From positions 1,638,001 through 1,702,000 of the forward strand of contig NZ_CP022680.1 in the NCBI RefSeq assembly GCF_003595525.1: 64,000 nt of DNA, given 5' to 3'. A program made the position numbers and the translations under genes. The DNA comes from Streptococcus respiraculi. GTDB lineage: Bacteria > Bacillota > Bacilli > Lactobacillales > Streptococcaceae. Below are positions 47,799-56,628 of the stretch, one piece after another. Under the pieces are notes generated by a model, which was given only the letters and a program-made list of their open reading frames with translations, searched no databases and was not told where the DNA came from. Every line of letters begins with the position of its first letter. Positions within the stretch are counted from its first letter, which is position 1.

Positions 47799-49025
47799 CT
47801 ATCTTTCTACACGTTTAATCGTGATTTTTTTGTATGCCCGCGACTTATTATAACGCTGTTCGTTGAACAAGGTATATTGGTAACTCATGGATAACATCAA
47901 GCCAACTCCGATGAGATTGGAGATGATGGAGGAGCCACCTTGAGAAATAAAGGGGAGAGGAATCCCTGTCAGAGGAAGAACGCCAATAGCTGCGCCGATA
48001 TTTTCAAAGACATGAAAGAGCAACATCATGATGTAACCTGTCGAGATGTAAGTATAAAAACGATTGTTCGATTGTAGGGTAATCCGCAACATGCGGTAAA
48101 TCAACAAGGTATACAGCCCAATTAGGGTCACCCCACCGATAAATCCAAAGTCTTCTCCAATGACAGTAAAAATCATATCACTCTCCCGAACGGGAACGAG
48201 GAGATTTGTTTTATTAAAGCCTAAACCGGTTAAACCACCGCTGCCAATCGCTACTAAGCTTTGCGCCTGCTGATAGGTCGTTGATTTGGCATTTTTAAAA
48301 GGATCTAGCCAAGCTGCGATACGGTTGATTTTATAGGTATCCATCCCCATATTATGCAAAAAGGTTGTCCCACCTGGAGCGATAAAAAGAAGCAAAAAGC
48401 CCCCTACCAAGACAACCGCAGCAATAAAGGTCGGTAACAATATCTTCCACGACACACCTGATAGTAGGACCATACCGCTAAAAATAGCCAGAAAGACCAG
48501 CGATGTCCCTAAGTCTTTTTGGAAATAAAGGAGTAGCAAGACAGGAACGGTCCAAAGTGTCAAATAACCAATCAGCTGAAAATCTTTTTGAATACTCTTT
48601 ACAGGATACTTCTTCTGAAAGCTAACAATACTGCGGGCCATCATAACAATGTAGGAGATTTTCATAAACTCCGAAGGCTGAAAGAGAGTCACTCCACGAA
48701 TGGTCACCCAGTTCTTGGCTCCAGTTGATGCAACCAGTGCTGGACTATAAAAAAACAAGGGTAAGATCATTAAGCCGAGGCCTAAAACGTATAAAATCGG
48801 CGTTACTGTCCATAAGAATTTAGTGCTAAAGAGCATGACCAAAAAGGCCAGACCAATCCCCAAGAGAATCCAAATCAACTGCTGACCGACAATGGAAGTA
48901 ACATTGGTTGGATAATCTTGACTTACAGCAATATAAACCGAAGCAATTCCAATTAAGAGCAAAAACAACACAGGTAAAATTAAGGCATAGTCAACACGGC
49001 TCTCCAGAGACGGAGTCTTCTTCAT
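47799..49025 (-). CDS. rodA: SEDS peptidoglycan glycosyltransferase RodA
   Basis: The 408-residue protein has about ten membrane segments and SEDS motifs: VTLFQPSEFMKISYIVMMAR, FQKDLGTSLVFLAIFSG, the catalytic-region VRESDMIFTVIGEDFGFIGG and PLPFISQGGSSIISNLIGVG. It polymerises peptidoglycan for peripheral growth together with a class B PBP. Proximity to gyrB and ezrA is conserved among streptococci and fits RodA better than FtsW. Confidence 0.92.
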   Translation of the reverse strand: MKKTPSLESRVDYALILPVLFLLLIGIASVYIAVSQDYPTNVTSIVGQQLIWILLGIGLAFLVMLFSTKFLWTVTPILYVLGLGLMILPLFFYSPALVASTGAKNWVTIRGVTLFQPSEFMKISYIVMMARSIVSFQKKYPVKSIQKDFQLIGYLTLWTVPVLLLLYFQKDLGTSLVFLAIFSGMVLLSGVSWKILLPTFIAAVVLVGGFLLLFIAPGGTTFLHNMGMDTYKINRIAAWLDPFKNAKSTTYQQAQSLVAIGSGGLTGLGFNKTNLLVPVRESDMIFTVIGEDFGFIGGVTLIGLYTLLIYRMLRITLQSNNRFYTYISTGYIMMLLFHVFENIGAAIGVLPLTGIPLPFISQGGSSIISNLIGVGLMLSMSYQYTLFNEQRYNKSRAYKKITIKRVER

Positions 49026-49140
49026 TTTTCATCCTCATACTTTCAATCAATTCACTTTTCCAGTATAGCAGAAAATAGGAAAATTTTGAACTGAGAAGCC
49101 AAAGAAAGTTGAGCAGCATTTTCTGAAAATCATTATTCTA

Positions 49141-49163
49141 AAAAACAACCCATCGGGGTTGTT
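49141..49163 (-). terminator. Terminator at the left edge of the prophage scar
   Basis: AACAACCC/GGGTTGTT with loop ATCG and TTTTT on the minus strand. The interval 49026-49332 holds no other clear feature. Confidence 0.75.
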
Positions 49164-49332
49164 CCAGAACGTAGACAAACCCTATTAGAGATAGAAACAT
49201 GTCGCAACCCTTGGATGACTTGTCACTAAATCAAACTAGCTTTAGCTTTTACTTTATTTTACAAATTAGGGTGTATAAATAAAAAACGGAATGACCACAA
49301 TCAATCCAATCACTTCCATCACCAATCTGAAC

Positions 49333-49557
49333 TTAACATATATTTCCACACTGCCTCCTGTTTTCGAGTACAAAAAAGAACCTAGACTGTTCTAAGCGCT
49401 TATTATTGTAGCGACATAATCGACTGTCTAATTTCTTCAATAATTCTTTCTTCTTCTCTTTAGATACAGAAATAACCTCAATATCTTTTTTCAATTCAGG
49501 CTCATCTGGTTGAGAGAGCCAGAATTTCTCTTCTTCTTTTGTTAAAGTATAAGCCAT
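49333..49557 (-). CDS. Small hypothetical protein, phage-associated
   Basis: The 74-residue charged protein starts MAYTLTKEEEKFWLSQPDEP. AAGGA lies 10 bases before the ATG, inside the end of the preceding reading frame, so translation is coupled. It has no membrane segment; Lys and Arg dominate its second half. I do not recognise it. It lies next to a broken phage-type gene and integrase remnants and is probably a leftover of that element. Confidence 0.5.
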   Translation of the reverse strand: MAYTLTKEEEKFWLSQPDEPELKKDIEVISVSKEKKKELLKKLDSRLCRYNNKRLEQSRFFFVLENRRQCGNIC

Positions 49558-49559
49558 GG

Positions 49560-49918
49560 CTACTCAATCCTTCCAAACTTAAAATCAAACTTTTCGGATA
49601 ATATTTTCAAAGTTTCTTCTTGTACGCTAACTTCAGTATACCCTATCTTCATAAATTTTTCAATAGAATTGAGGTACTCTTGTTCAGCGCTTCTTGGTAT
49701 TCGTTTGTTTGCTCTAGTGTACCAGTAAACACTACCATCATGTCCTGCTGTCAAGCAGTATTTGACTGAGTTCTCTTTGCTATGTTGATGCAGAGAAACT
49801 AAATCGCTCAATGATGATTATGAATTGAAACAAGTCCTTTTTCTGGACTTTCTCTAAAGGCATTTTTTACTTGTTCATTGTAAACAACACCTTTGGTCTT
49901 TCTTGCCTTGTTTGAAAC
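49560..49918 (-). pseudogene. Remnant of a phage minor-structural-type protein with a JAB-like HNHP motif
   Basis: The 83-codon frame to 49811 has no ATG start and a stop just upstream. In the next frame the sequence upstream reads KTKGVVYNEQVKNAFRESPE followed by GLVSIHNH. Restoring one base near 49812 joins these as SIHNHPLSDLVSLHQHSKEN, then LTAGHDGSVYWYTRANKRIP. This matches the JAB-like C-terminal domain of certain phage head-associated proteins. The 5' end is lost at the junction with the integrase remnant. Confidence 0.55.
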
Positions 49919-49934
49919 TGCTACAATCTTATAT

Positions 49935-50547
49935 CAATGCTAACCTAGAGCAAATTATGACGAAGCATAGTCTGAAAAAAATAACTCCTCAGAGTTTAAG
50001 GCATACTCATGCTACCTTGATGATTGAAATTGGAATTGACCTAGTCAACACTGTGCCAAACGATTAGGACATGCAGGTAGCCAAATGACACTTGATACAT
50101 ACAGTCACACAACTAAGGCTGGCGAGAATAACGCTGTCATCTTCCAGACTCCAAAAACGAAAAAGAGCAAGCGGACAATTTCCCTTGACCCTACTACAAT
50201 CAAAATACTAAAGAAATGGCGACAAGAAAGACAATTTTTTAACTTTCCAGCCTGTTTAAAAGATACGGATATTCTTTTCCCGACAGAAAAAGGCATGCCT
50301 AGAAGTTTTGACTTTATCAATTATCATTTTAAAAAGATATTGACCAAATATAAACTACCCTATATCAAGCCCATGGGTTTCGTCATACTCATATTTCGCT
50401 ATTATTTGAAGCTGGAGCAAGTCTAAAAGAAGTCCAAGAGCGTGTAGGCATGAAGATATTAAAACGACAATGAATATTTACACCCATGTAACCGAAAGTA
50501 TCAAGGAGCAAACGGCGGAAAAATTTGCCCAATTTTTAGGGTCGTAA
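49935..50547 (+). pseudogene. Two fused tyrosine-integrase C-terminal remnants
   Basis: The first part reads NLEQIMTKHSLKKITPQSLR then HTHATLMIEIGIDL and, after a one-base shift near 50050, KRLGHAGSQMTLDTYSHTTK, which is a complete box II with the catalytic tyrosine. The frame then continues directly into a second catalytic domain, QTPKTKKSKRTISLDPTTIK. That part holds KPHGFRHTHISLLFEAGASL (one base missing near 50372) and VGHEDIKTTMNIYTHVTES (another missing near 50450). Two integrase genes have thus been joined by deletion. Neither is functional. Confidence 0.75.
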
Positions 50548-50587
50548 GCCCCACCCGTTACTTTTTCCGTTACTCTTAGAAAAAGAA

Positions 50588-50615
50588 AAGCCATTCCCGA
50601 AAACGGAAATGGCTT
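50588..50615 (-). terminator. Terminator of rpmE2
   Basis: AAGCCATTCCCG and CGGAAATGGCTT (one mismatch) form the stem, read on the minus strand downstream of rpmE2 with a T-rich tail. Confidence 0.8.
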
Positions 50616-50655
50616 AGTATCAACATTTTTAAGTTTAAGCAATAAATGCGGTTGA

Positions 50656-50898
50656 TTATTTGAGACCATATTTTTTGTTGAAACGATCCACACGTCCATC
50701 TGCTTGCGTGAACTTTTGACGTCCTGTGTAGAATGGGTGTGAGTCTGATGAAATTTCCACACGAATCAATGGGTATGTTTCACCTTCAAATTCGATAGTT
50801 TCTTTAGAGTTCTTTGTAGAACCACTAAGGAACTTGTAACCAGTAGTTGTGTCCATGAAGACAACAGTGCGATATTCTGGATGGATATCTTTTTTCAT
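50656..50898 (-). CDS. rpmE2: Ribosomal protein bL31 type B
   Basis: The ATG at 50898, with AAGGA upstream, gives 80 residues: [20 protein letters not shown], then [14 protein letters not shown], the L31 signature. It lacks the CxxC zinc residues of type A, so it is the zinc-independent form. It lies near the DHH-phosphatase and flavodoxin genes as in pneumococcus, with the flavin block inserted between. Confidence 0.95.
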   Translation of the reverse strand: MKKDIHPEYRTVVFMDTTTGYKFLSGSTKNSKETIEFEGETYPLIRVEISSDSHPFYTGRQKFTQADGRVDRFNKKYGLK

Positions 50899-51000
50899 TT
50901 TAAAAATTCCTTTCTGCCATGGACTCTTTGTCGAGCCATAGATAATACCAATATAGTCTATCACATTTTACAACACTTGGCAACTATTTTTTTCTATTTT

Positions 51001-52239
51001 TTACTGAATAGAGGCACCTGAATCGGCATCCGTTGACAGTTCTGCTCCAGAACCAGTCTCATCAGTACTAGAAGCTCCTGAATCAGCATCTGTTGCGCCA
51101 TGCACCGTTTGCATTCCTGTACCACCAACCAAGCGTTGGCCAGTTTCTTTTAGGTACCAGTCTAACCAAGGTTTAAAGTTGAAGATAATCTCATTAATGC
51201 CAGCATACGATCCGTCTGGATAATACATTGCTTGATAGTTATGGGTATTAATTACTTCTGGAGGGGTTCCTGGAACAATCGTACGAACATATTCTTGGTT
51301 ACCATTTCGCAAGGTACCCACAACCCATTCCACATTCTTCATACGTGCTGGTGGTAAGGTGCCGTGAACCGTACCAAGGCGATTTCCCACCTGTTCTTTT
51401 ACACGTTTACCTAACATAGTATTTGGATCTGGATGAGCATCGTTATAGTACAAGAATTGGTTGTTATCATCAGCATAGGTCAGTTCAAATGGCATAGCAT
51501 TTAAAAACATATTCAATTGATTAACCGTTAACAAACCATTGTCTAGCTTGACATAGGTATCTCCTTCTACTGCATTGACTTGTTTTGCAGCCTTTTCCAA
51601 CCAGTCTGGATCATCTGGATCAATACCAAGAATAGTTGTATCAATCGCTCCCTTACAATAAAGGTCTTCTGCTTCAATTGGTTTAGGTTTTTTCAAACTA
51701 GACACAACTCCTACGTATTTGATGAAATTGTCAAGGCACATTTCTAGAAATTTCACTGTTCCTTGATCGATAATATTTCCATTTCCGTCAAAGGCTTCTT
51801 TTGCCTTTCCAAGCAAGAACTCATTTCCTGGTAGTGTGAAAGCATTAACTCCTGGAGCATCTAAAATCTTGCGTAAATGCACTTGAGCCCGAGATGTTCC
51901 TTGATCATAATAAGAAGCGCCTACAATCATAACAGGTTTATCTTCGAAAGGATGAACCTTAAAGGACAGCCATTCAAGTACGCTTTTTAGAGCAGCTGTA
52001 ATGGTATGATTGTGTTCTGGTGTCGCAATAATGACACCGTCTGCTCGAGTAATTTTATGATAGAGAAGACGCAATTGGAAACATTCTTCCCAGTTTTCAT
52101 CTTGGTTAAAGATCGGGATATCATCAATTTCCATTACTTCCAATTCAAATTTTACTTTGAATTGTCTTCTGATGAATTCTAATAATTTTCGATTGTATGA
52201 TTCGTCCGCATTTGACCCTACAAGTCCTACAAATTTCAT
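51001..52239 (-). CDS. FMN reductase-PAS fusion with C-terminal flavinylation tags
   Basis: The ATG at 52239 has GGAGT upstream; the product is 412 residues. Residues 1-190 form an NADPH-dependent FMN reductase (flavodoxin-like) domain with VGLVGSNADESYNRKLLEFI, ATPEHNHTITAALKSVLEWL and GTSRAQVHLRKIL. Residues about 240-365 resemble the PAS-type domain of DUF438 proteins (FELTYADDNNQFLYYNDAHP). The tail contains TDADSGASSTD and TDADSGASIQ, two copies of the Dxx(S/T)GA(S/T) site where ApbE attaches FMN; the acceptors would be about Ser390 and Ser410. An apbE gene lies in the same cluster. I infer a soluble multi-flavin electron carrier or reductase; its acceptor is unknown. Confidence 0.85.
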   Translation of the reverse strand: MKFVGLVGSNADESYNRKLLEFIRRQFKVKFELEVMEIDDIPIFNQDENWEECFQLRLLYHKITRADGVIIATPEHNHTITAALKSVLEWLSFKVHPFEDKPVMIVGASYYDQGTSRAQVHLRKILDAPGVNAFTLPGNEFLLGKAKEAFDGNGNIIDQGTVKFLEMCLDNFIKYVGVVSSLKKPKPIEAEDLYCKGAIDTTILGIDPDDPDWLEKAAKQVNAVEGDTYVKLDNGLLTVNQLNMFLNAMPFELTYADDNNQFLYYNDAHPDPNTMLGKRVKEQVGNRLGTVHGTLPPARMKNVEWVVGTLRNGNQEYVRTIVPGTPPEVINTHNYQAMYYPDGSYAGINEIIFNFKPWLDWYLKETGQRLVGGTGMQTVHGATDADSGASSTDETGSGAELSTDADSGASIQ

Positions 52240-52256
52240 GGTTCTACTCCTTTTTC

Positions 52257-52859
52257 CTATAAACTTTCCCAATCAAAATTTTCAGCTTCTTTGTGCAATA
52301 AGGCTTTGGCATTGGATAATTTACCTGTAATTTTCACAAAGAGTCTAAAGTCATCAAACAAGGCTTCCAATTTTTGAATGGTATCTAGATCAATGAGGTC
52401 GCCATCCTGATTAAAGGCTTGAAGAGAATGCGATAATAAAAATTCCTCTGGGATAACATTCGCTTTAATCTCAGGAGCATTCAAGATTTGGCGCAATTGG
52501 AGTTGCGCACGCGATGATCCTAAGGTTCCATAAGAAGCACCTGTAATCATCACAGGTTTATTTAAAAGCGGGAAAATACCATAAGATAACCAAGCAAGAG
52601 CACTCATTAAGACAGCTGGAATAGAATGGTCATATTCTGGTGTTCCAATGATGACGCCATCTGCAGCTGTAATTTTTTCTGCAATTTCCGTCACAATTGG
52701 CGGAACCGTTTTATTGGCAGGCTTATTAAATAAAGGAATATCTTTGATTTCAATCAATTCAATCTCTGCGACATCCGCAAAATGTTTTTGGATGTATTGA
52801 AGTAATTTTCGATTGGTTGATTGGGCAGAATTCGTCCCAACAATAGCAATGAATTTCAT
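52257..52859 (-). CDS. NADPH-dependent FMN reductase
   Basis: The 200-residue protein parallels the N-terminal domain of the following gene: VGTNSAQSTNRKLLQYIQ, then IGTPEYDHSIPAVLMSALAW, and GTLGSSRAQLQLRQILNAPE. It is a flavodoxin-fold NAD(P)H:FMN oxidoreductase. The stop is 17 bp from the start of the fusion protein, so both are made together, presumably after gene duplication. It has no tail and no flavinylation motif. Confidence 0.88.
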   Translation of the reverse strand: MKFIAIVGTNSAQSTNRKLLQYIQKHFADVAEIELIEIKDIPLFNKPANKTVPPIVTEIAEKITAADGVIIGTPEYDHSIPAVLMSALAWLSYGIFPLLNKPVMITGASYGTLGSSRAQLQLRQILNAPEIKANVIPEEFLLSHSLQAFNQDGDLIDLDTIQKLEALFDDFRLFVKITGKLSNAKALLHKEAENFDWESL

Positions 52860-52928
52860 ATTTATACCTTCTTATCTAATATATATTCGTATTCATTTTA
52901 TCACTTTCGCTATTGTTTGTAAACGCTT

Positions 52929-53861
52929 TTATATCACCAGAGCATTTCGCAGACCATCTGTCACTAGCATTTCATTTTTAGTTGTCAGAATAATCGCTTC
53001 AATCCCTTCTTGGTCTTGAACTGTTTGGTAGATTTCTTGGATAGGTCGTCCAAATAAACGAGTGGTCCAGATTTCTCCGTCAACTGATTGTTTGGAAACG
53101 ATGGTCAGACTTGCGACATCACTTGTGACGGGATAACCTGTCTGACTATCAAAGATATGGTGGTAGGTTTTTCCTTCATAGGTAAAGGTCCGTTCGTAGA
53201 TACCTGAGGTGACAACAGAACCGTCTTCAATTTTCACAATGGCAATATTATTTCCTCTTGGAAGGTGTGGATGTTGAATGCCGATATACCACTGACCATC
53301 TGGATTGTGACTAGCGTGACCAAATGTCAGGACATTGCCTCCCAGATTGATAAGACCTTTTGATACGCCAACACGGTGTAGGTGTTCGACAATCCGATCC
53401 GCAATGTAGCCTTTTGCAAGGGCCCCTAAGTCAATAGCCATTCCTTCTTTTTGTAAATAGACGGACTGGGTTTCCTCATCTAATTCAATGTCTTGCGGAT
53501 TGATTAAGGCTAATTTTTCATCAATCTCTGCTTGGCTCGGAACACGCGCATCTGAAAAGCCAATCCGCCAAGCTTGGACCAGGGGACCAATAGTAATATT
53601 TAAACGGCTATTGGGAGCGCAACTATGAAGCTTTCCAAGTGCAATCAATTCAAATAAATCAGTCGCAACAGGAACTGCTTGAACCCCTGCATTATAATTC
53701 ACTTCCATAAGCTCAGATGTTAAATCGTTGGCCGAAAAGCGATCCTTATACAGATATAAGAGCTCCTCTACTTGATCTAAAATTGGCTCCGCCTCTTGGT
53801 GCCAAATTTTAATATCAATGACCGTTCCCATGAGACGAAGTTGTCGACTACTCGCTTGCAT
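52929..53861 (-). CDS. apbE: FAD:protein FMN transferase ApbE (cytosolic form)
   Basis: The 310-residue protein has ApbE motifs RQLRLMGTVIDIKIW, IDLGALAKGYIADRIVEHL, GLINLGGNVLTFG and HHIFDSQTGYPVTSDVASLT. It has no signal peptide or lipobox, so it works in the cytosol. It moves FMN from FAD to a Ser/Thr in target proteins; the only visible target tags in the window are on the reductase two genes downstream. Its start overlaps the nrnA stop by 14 bases. Confidence 0.93.
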   Translation of the reverse strand: MQASSRQLRLMGTVIDIKIWHQEAEPILDQVEELLYLYKDRFSANDLTSELMEVNYNAGVQAVPVATDLFELIALGKLHSCAPNSRLNITIGPLVQAWRIGFSDARVPSQAEIDEKLALINPQDIELDEETQSVYLQKEGMAIDLGALAKGYIADRIVEHLHRVGVSKGLINLGGNVLTFGHASHNPDGQWYIGIQHPHLPRGNNIAIVKIEDGSVVTSGIYERTFTYEGKTYHHIFDSQTGYPVTSDVASLTIVSKQSVDGEIWTTRLFGRPIQEIYQTVQDQEGIEAIILTTKNEMLVTDGLRNALVI

Positions 53862-54786
53862 CTGCTGCCACCTGCTTCAATTCTTGGTAAATTTCCTCAT
53901 TTTCTTCAGTCGAATATGAGTTGGCACCGCTGGCTAAAGGATGACCTCCTCCATGATGGCGCTTGGCAATTTCATTGATAGGAAGAAACTTACTGCGCAA
54001 CCGCACCCGATAAGAACCGTCAGGTTGCTCCACAAAAACACCCCAACTTTTGACCGTGTTGACACGACCTGGTACTCCTACGATAAAAGCGGTATCCGAA
54101 TCTCCAATGCCAAATTCCTTGAGCAAGGCTTGGCTGAGCAGAACACGTGCTGCTCCATTTTCATCAATTTCCAAATGATCATAGACATAGCCAATTAACT
54201 TAGCAACACTATAATCAACTGACTCCATTTGCCGCGAAAGACCTGCAAAATCAAACTCATACTGACGAAGTTTTGCCACGATTTCAAATGTTTTTGCTGA
54301 AGTCGCAGGATACAAAAAGCGTCCTGTATCCCCTACAATACCTGCATAGAGTAAATAGGCAATGTCCGCATCTATTTCCAACCCCATATCAAAGGCAAAC
54401 TGCGCAATCATTTCACTACAAGAGCTAGCATTGGTATTGACCCATGAAAGATTTCCGTAAACTTCATCGTTGGGGTGGTGGTCAATCTTGATGAGAAAAT
54501 CGCCTTGATTATAGCGTTTGTCATCAATTCGCGCCTGATTAGCTGTGTCTGTCACAATGACCAATGAACCCTGGTATTCCTCATCCGCTACCGTTTCCAT
54601 TTGCGCCAACCAAGCAAGATTTGGCTCTGTGTAGCCAGTCACCTTAATCGTTTTTTCTGGAAAATTCTTCTGCAATAAGCGCTGTAATCCAACTTGACTC
54701 CCTAGAGCATCTGGATCCGGCCGCATATGACGGTGAATGATAATGGTTTGGGACTCTTTTATTTTTTCTAACATCATTTCTAGCAT
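53848..54786 (-). CDS. nrnA: DHH-family oligoribonuclease/pAp phosphatase NrnA
   Basis: The ATG at 54786 has GGAGT 7 bases upstream, giving 312 residues. DHH motifs: HRHMRPDPDALGSQ, VTDTANQARIDD, LIKIDHHPNDE, and the DHHA1 GGGHPLASGANSY. It degrades short oligonucleotides, c-di-AMP breakdown products or pAp. It is divergent from flavodoxin across about 100 bp. Confidence 0.93.
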   Translation of the reverse strand: MLEMMLEKIKESQTIIIHRHMRPDPDALGSQVGLQRLLQKNFPEKTIKVTGYTEPNLAWLAQMETVADEEYQGSLVIVTDTANQARIDDKRYNQGDFLIKIDHHPNDEVYGNLSWVNTNASSCSEMIAQFAFDMGLEIDADIAYLLYAGIVGDTGRFLYPATSAKTFEIVAKLRQYEFDFAGLSRQMESVDYSVAKLIGYVYDHLEIDENGAARVLLSQALLKEFGIGDSDTAFIVGVPGRVNTVKSWGVFVEQPDGSYRVRLRSKFLPINEIAKRHHGGGHPLASGANSYSTEENEEIYQELKQVAADASE

Positions 54787-54848
54787 TCTAAGCACTCCTT
54801 TTTTTCATTCTATCATAAAAATGGCGCTTTTGAAAATTTGGAGAATGT

Positions 54849-54856
54849 GGTATACT
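54849..54856 (+). promoter_or_regulatory. Extended -10 promoter of the flavodoxin gene
   Basis: TGGTATACT ends at 54856, 30 bases before the ATG at 54886; GGAGG at 54876 is the ribosome-binding site. Confidence 0.55.
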
Positions 54857-54885
54857 AGTGCTATCATCTATTTTTGGAGGAAACT

Positions 54886-55341
54886 ATGGCACTGGCAAAA
54901 ATTGTCTACGCTAGTATGACAGGCAATACAGAAGAAATTGCCGATATTGTCGCAACAAAACTCGAAGAGCTTGGTCTTGAAGTGCACAATGACGAGTGTA
55001 CTACTGTCGAAACAGAAGAAATCTTAGACGCAGATATTATCATCGTAGCAACCTATACCTATTCTTATGGGGGCGACGGGGAATTGCCAGACGAAATTGT
55101 AGATTTCTATACAGACCTAGCTGATTATGACTTGACAGGAAAAATCTACGGGGTCTGCGGATCTGGCGACACCTTCTATGAAGATTTCTGTAAATCAGTA
55201 GACGATTTTGACCTCATGCTCGCTTCACGTGGGGCAACTAAAGGGGCGGAAAATGTCAAAGTCGATTTAGCAGCCGAGGAAGACGATATTGTAAATCTCG
55301 AAAAATTTGCAACAGACCTCGTTGCAGCTTTGGAAGCTTAG
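54886..55341 (+). CDS. fld: Flavodoxin
   Basis: The ATG at 54886 gives 151 residues. The FMN phosphate loop SMTGNTEEIAD, the ring-binding YSYGGDGELPDEI and CGSGDTFYEDFC are those of short-chain flavodoxins. It is a small acidic electron carrier. Neighbouring flavin-transfer and FMN reductase genes suggest a shared redox role. Confidence 0.95.
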   Translation: MALAKIVYASMTGNTEEIADIVATKLEELGLEVHNDECTTVETEEILDADIIIVATYTYSYGGDGELPDEIVDFYTDLADYDLTGKIYGVCGSGDTFYEDFCKSVDDFDLMLASRGATKGAENVKVDLAAEEDDIVNLEKFATDLVAALEA

Positions 55342-55354
55342 TCATTGTAGAGTA

Positions 55355-55387
55355 AAAAAAGAAGCCTATTGCAATGCTTCTTTTTTA
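55355..55387. terminator. Bidirectional terminator between flavodoxin and the CLC gene
   Basis: AAAAAGAAGC/GCTTCTTTTT with a 10-base loop and T-tracts on both sides. Confidence 0.85.
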
Positions 55388-55388
55388 T

Positions 55389-56615
55389 TTATTTTTCTTC
55401 GATATTTATCGCTTTTTGCAAACTATAAATGGATTGCTTGCGGTTGAGCATGTAGCTGATTATCACTGTAATAGTAAAAAATGGGAGATTGTGAAATCCA
55501 AAGACTTCTCCACCAATCAGAATCGGAGCAAGTAGAGTATTGGTCGCACTGGCAAACACAGCAATATAACCCGCTGCTGCTACTAATTCAATTGGCAAGC
55601 CAACTGTAGGAGCAAGAACAACACCGAGTGAAGCTCCAATCGAAAATAACGGGGTTACTTCGCCACCTTGAAAACCTGCCGCAAGCGTCAAGGTAGTAAA
55701 AAGTAATTTCAGCAAAAAATCATAGCTGTAGATATGGTGAGTAGAAAAACTAGCTTCAATCAAATTCGTCCCAAGACCTGTATAACGCCCTAAATGTGCA
55801 AACCAAAGAACCAAACTAAGTGCACCCCCAATAAGCGCAATCCGCCAATAAGGATTTTTCAAATAATGAATAGCCTGTTTTTTGAAGAAACTTTGTAGGG
55901 AGATAAAGACATTCCCCGTCATCCCAAACAAGAGCCCGAGTAGCAGGCATTTCAGAAATACTTCAACTGTAATGGTCTGCGCGAAAGGAAGAATATGGGA
56001 AAATTTTTCTAATCCCAAGAAATGTGAGAAGCTACTAGCTGTATAGACTGCAAAGAGGCTAGACAGTAAGGCATACAAGTTCAACTGTCCGATAGTCACG
56101 ACCTCCATGGCAAAAAAGAGAGCCGCAAGCGGTGTTTGGAATAATCCAGCAAATCCAGCCGCCATTCCAGTCACCACCAGCACCTGAGAGGAATTGGGAA
56201 AGTGAAAATAGCGATTGAAGCGATGCGAAATAGTGGCTCCTAGCTGAACTGCCACACCCTCACGGCCAGCACTCCCGCCAAAGAGATGCGTCAACCAGGT
56301 CGAAACAACAACCAAGGGAAGCAAACGTAAGGGAATTGCTTCGCGTTCTCCATGCGCCACTTCAAATACCAAGCCCATGCCCTTCTGCGTGTCTTTACCA
56401 AAATGCTGGTAGAAAAAGACAATCAACAGTCCTGCTAATCCTAGAAAGGGCAAGAGGTAAAAAAGCGCAGCTGAGCGTATCTCCCCCACAAGGAGCAAGA
56501 CCCGTCCAAAAATTGTATCCATCATCCCCACAAGAAGACCTATCAACACTCCAACGACTGCCAAGCGCAAACAAAGCCCGTAGGAATACTGATACGTCTC
56601 TTTTATTTGTTTCAT
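55389..56615 (-). CDS. CLC-family transporter, fluoride-type (CLC-F) candidate
   Basis: The ATG at 56615 (GGAG upstream) gives 408 residues with CLC topology. It has GGSAGREGVAVQLGA with the gating Glu, but the canonical GSGIP is replaced (KGMGLVFEVAHGE) and the later motifs are TGLGTNLIEASF and GFQGGEVTPLFSIGASLG. These variants are those of bacterial fluoride/proton antiporters (EriC-F) such as the S. mutans pair. At this place pneumococcus carries crcB fluoride-channel genes, which supports the call. It starts 13 bp after the canonical CLC gene. Confidence 0.8.
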   Translation of the reverse strand: MKQIKETYQYSYGLCLRLAVVGVLIGLLVGMMDTIFGRVLLLVGEIRSAALFYLLPFLGLAGLLIVFFYQHFGKDTQKGMGLVFEVAHGEREAIPLRLLPLVVVSTWLTHLFGGSAGREGVAVQLGATISHRFNRYFHFPNSSQVLVVTGMAAGFAGLFQTPLAALFFAMEVVTIGQLNLYALLSSLFAVYTASSFSHFLGLEKFSHILPFAQTITVEVFLKCLLLGLLFGMTGNVFISLQSFFKKQAIHYLKNPYWRIALIGGALSLVLWFAHLGRYTGLGTNLIEASFSTHHIYSYDFLLKLLFTTLTLAAGFQGGEVTPLFSIGASLGVVLAPTVGLPIELVAAAGYIAVFASATNTLLAPILIGGEVFGFHNLPFFTITVIISYMLNRKQSIYSLQKAINIEEK

Positions 56616-56628
56616 CACCGCTCCTTTT

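Noticed and set aside
49560..49811. 83-codon frame taken as a complete small gene
   Set aside because: It has only a TTG start without ribosome-binding site, and the preceding frame encodes the missing part of the same domain, so it is a frameshifted remnant.
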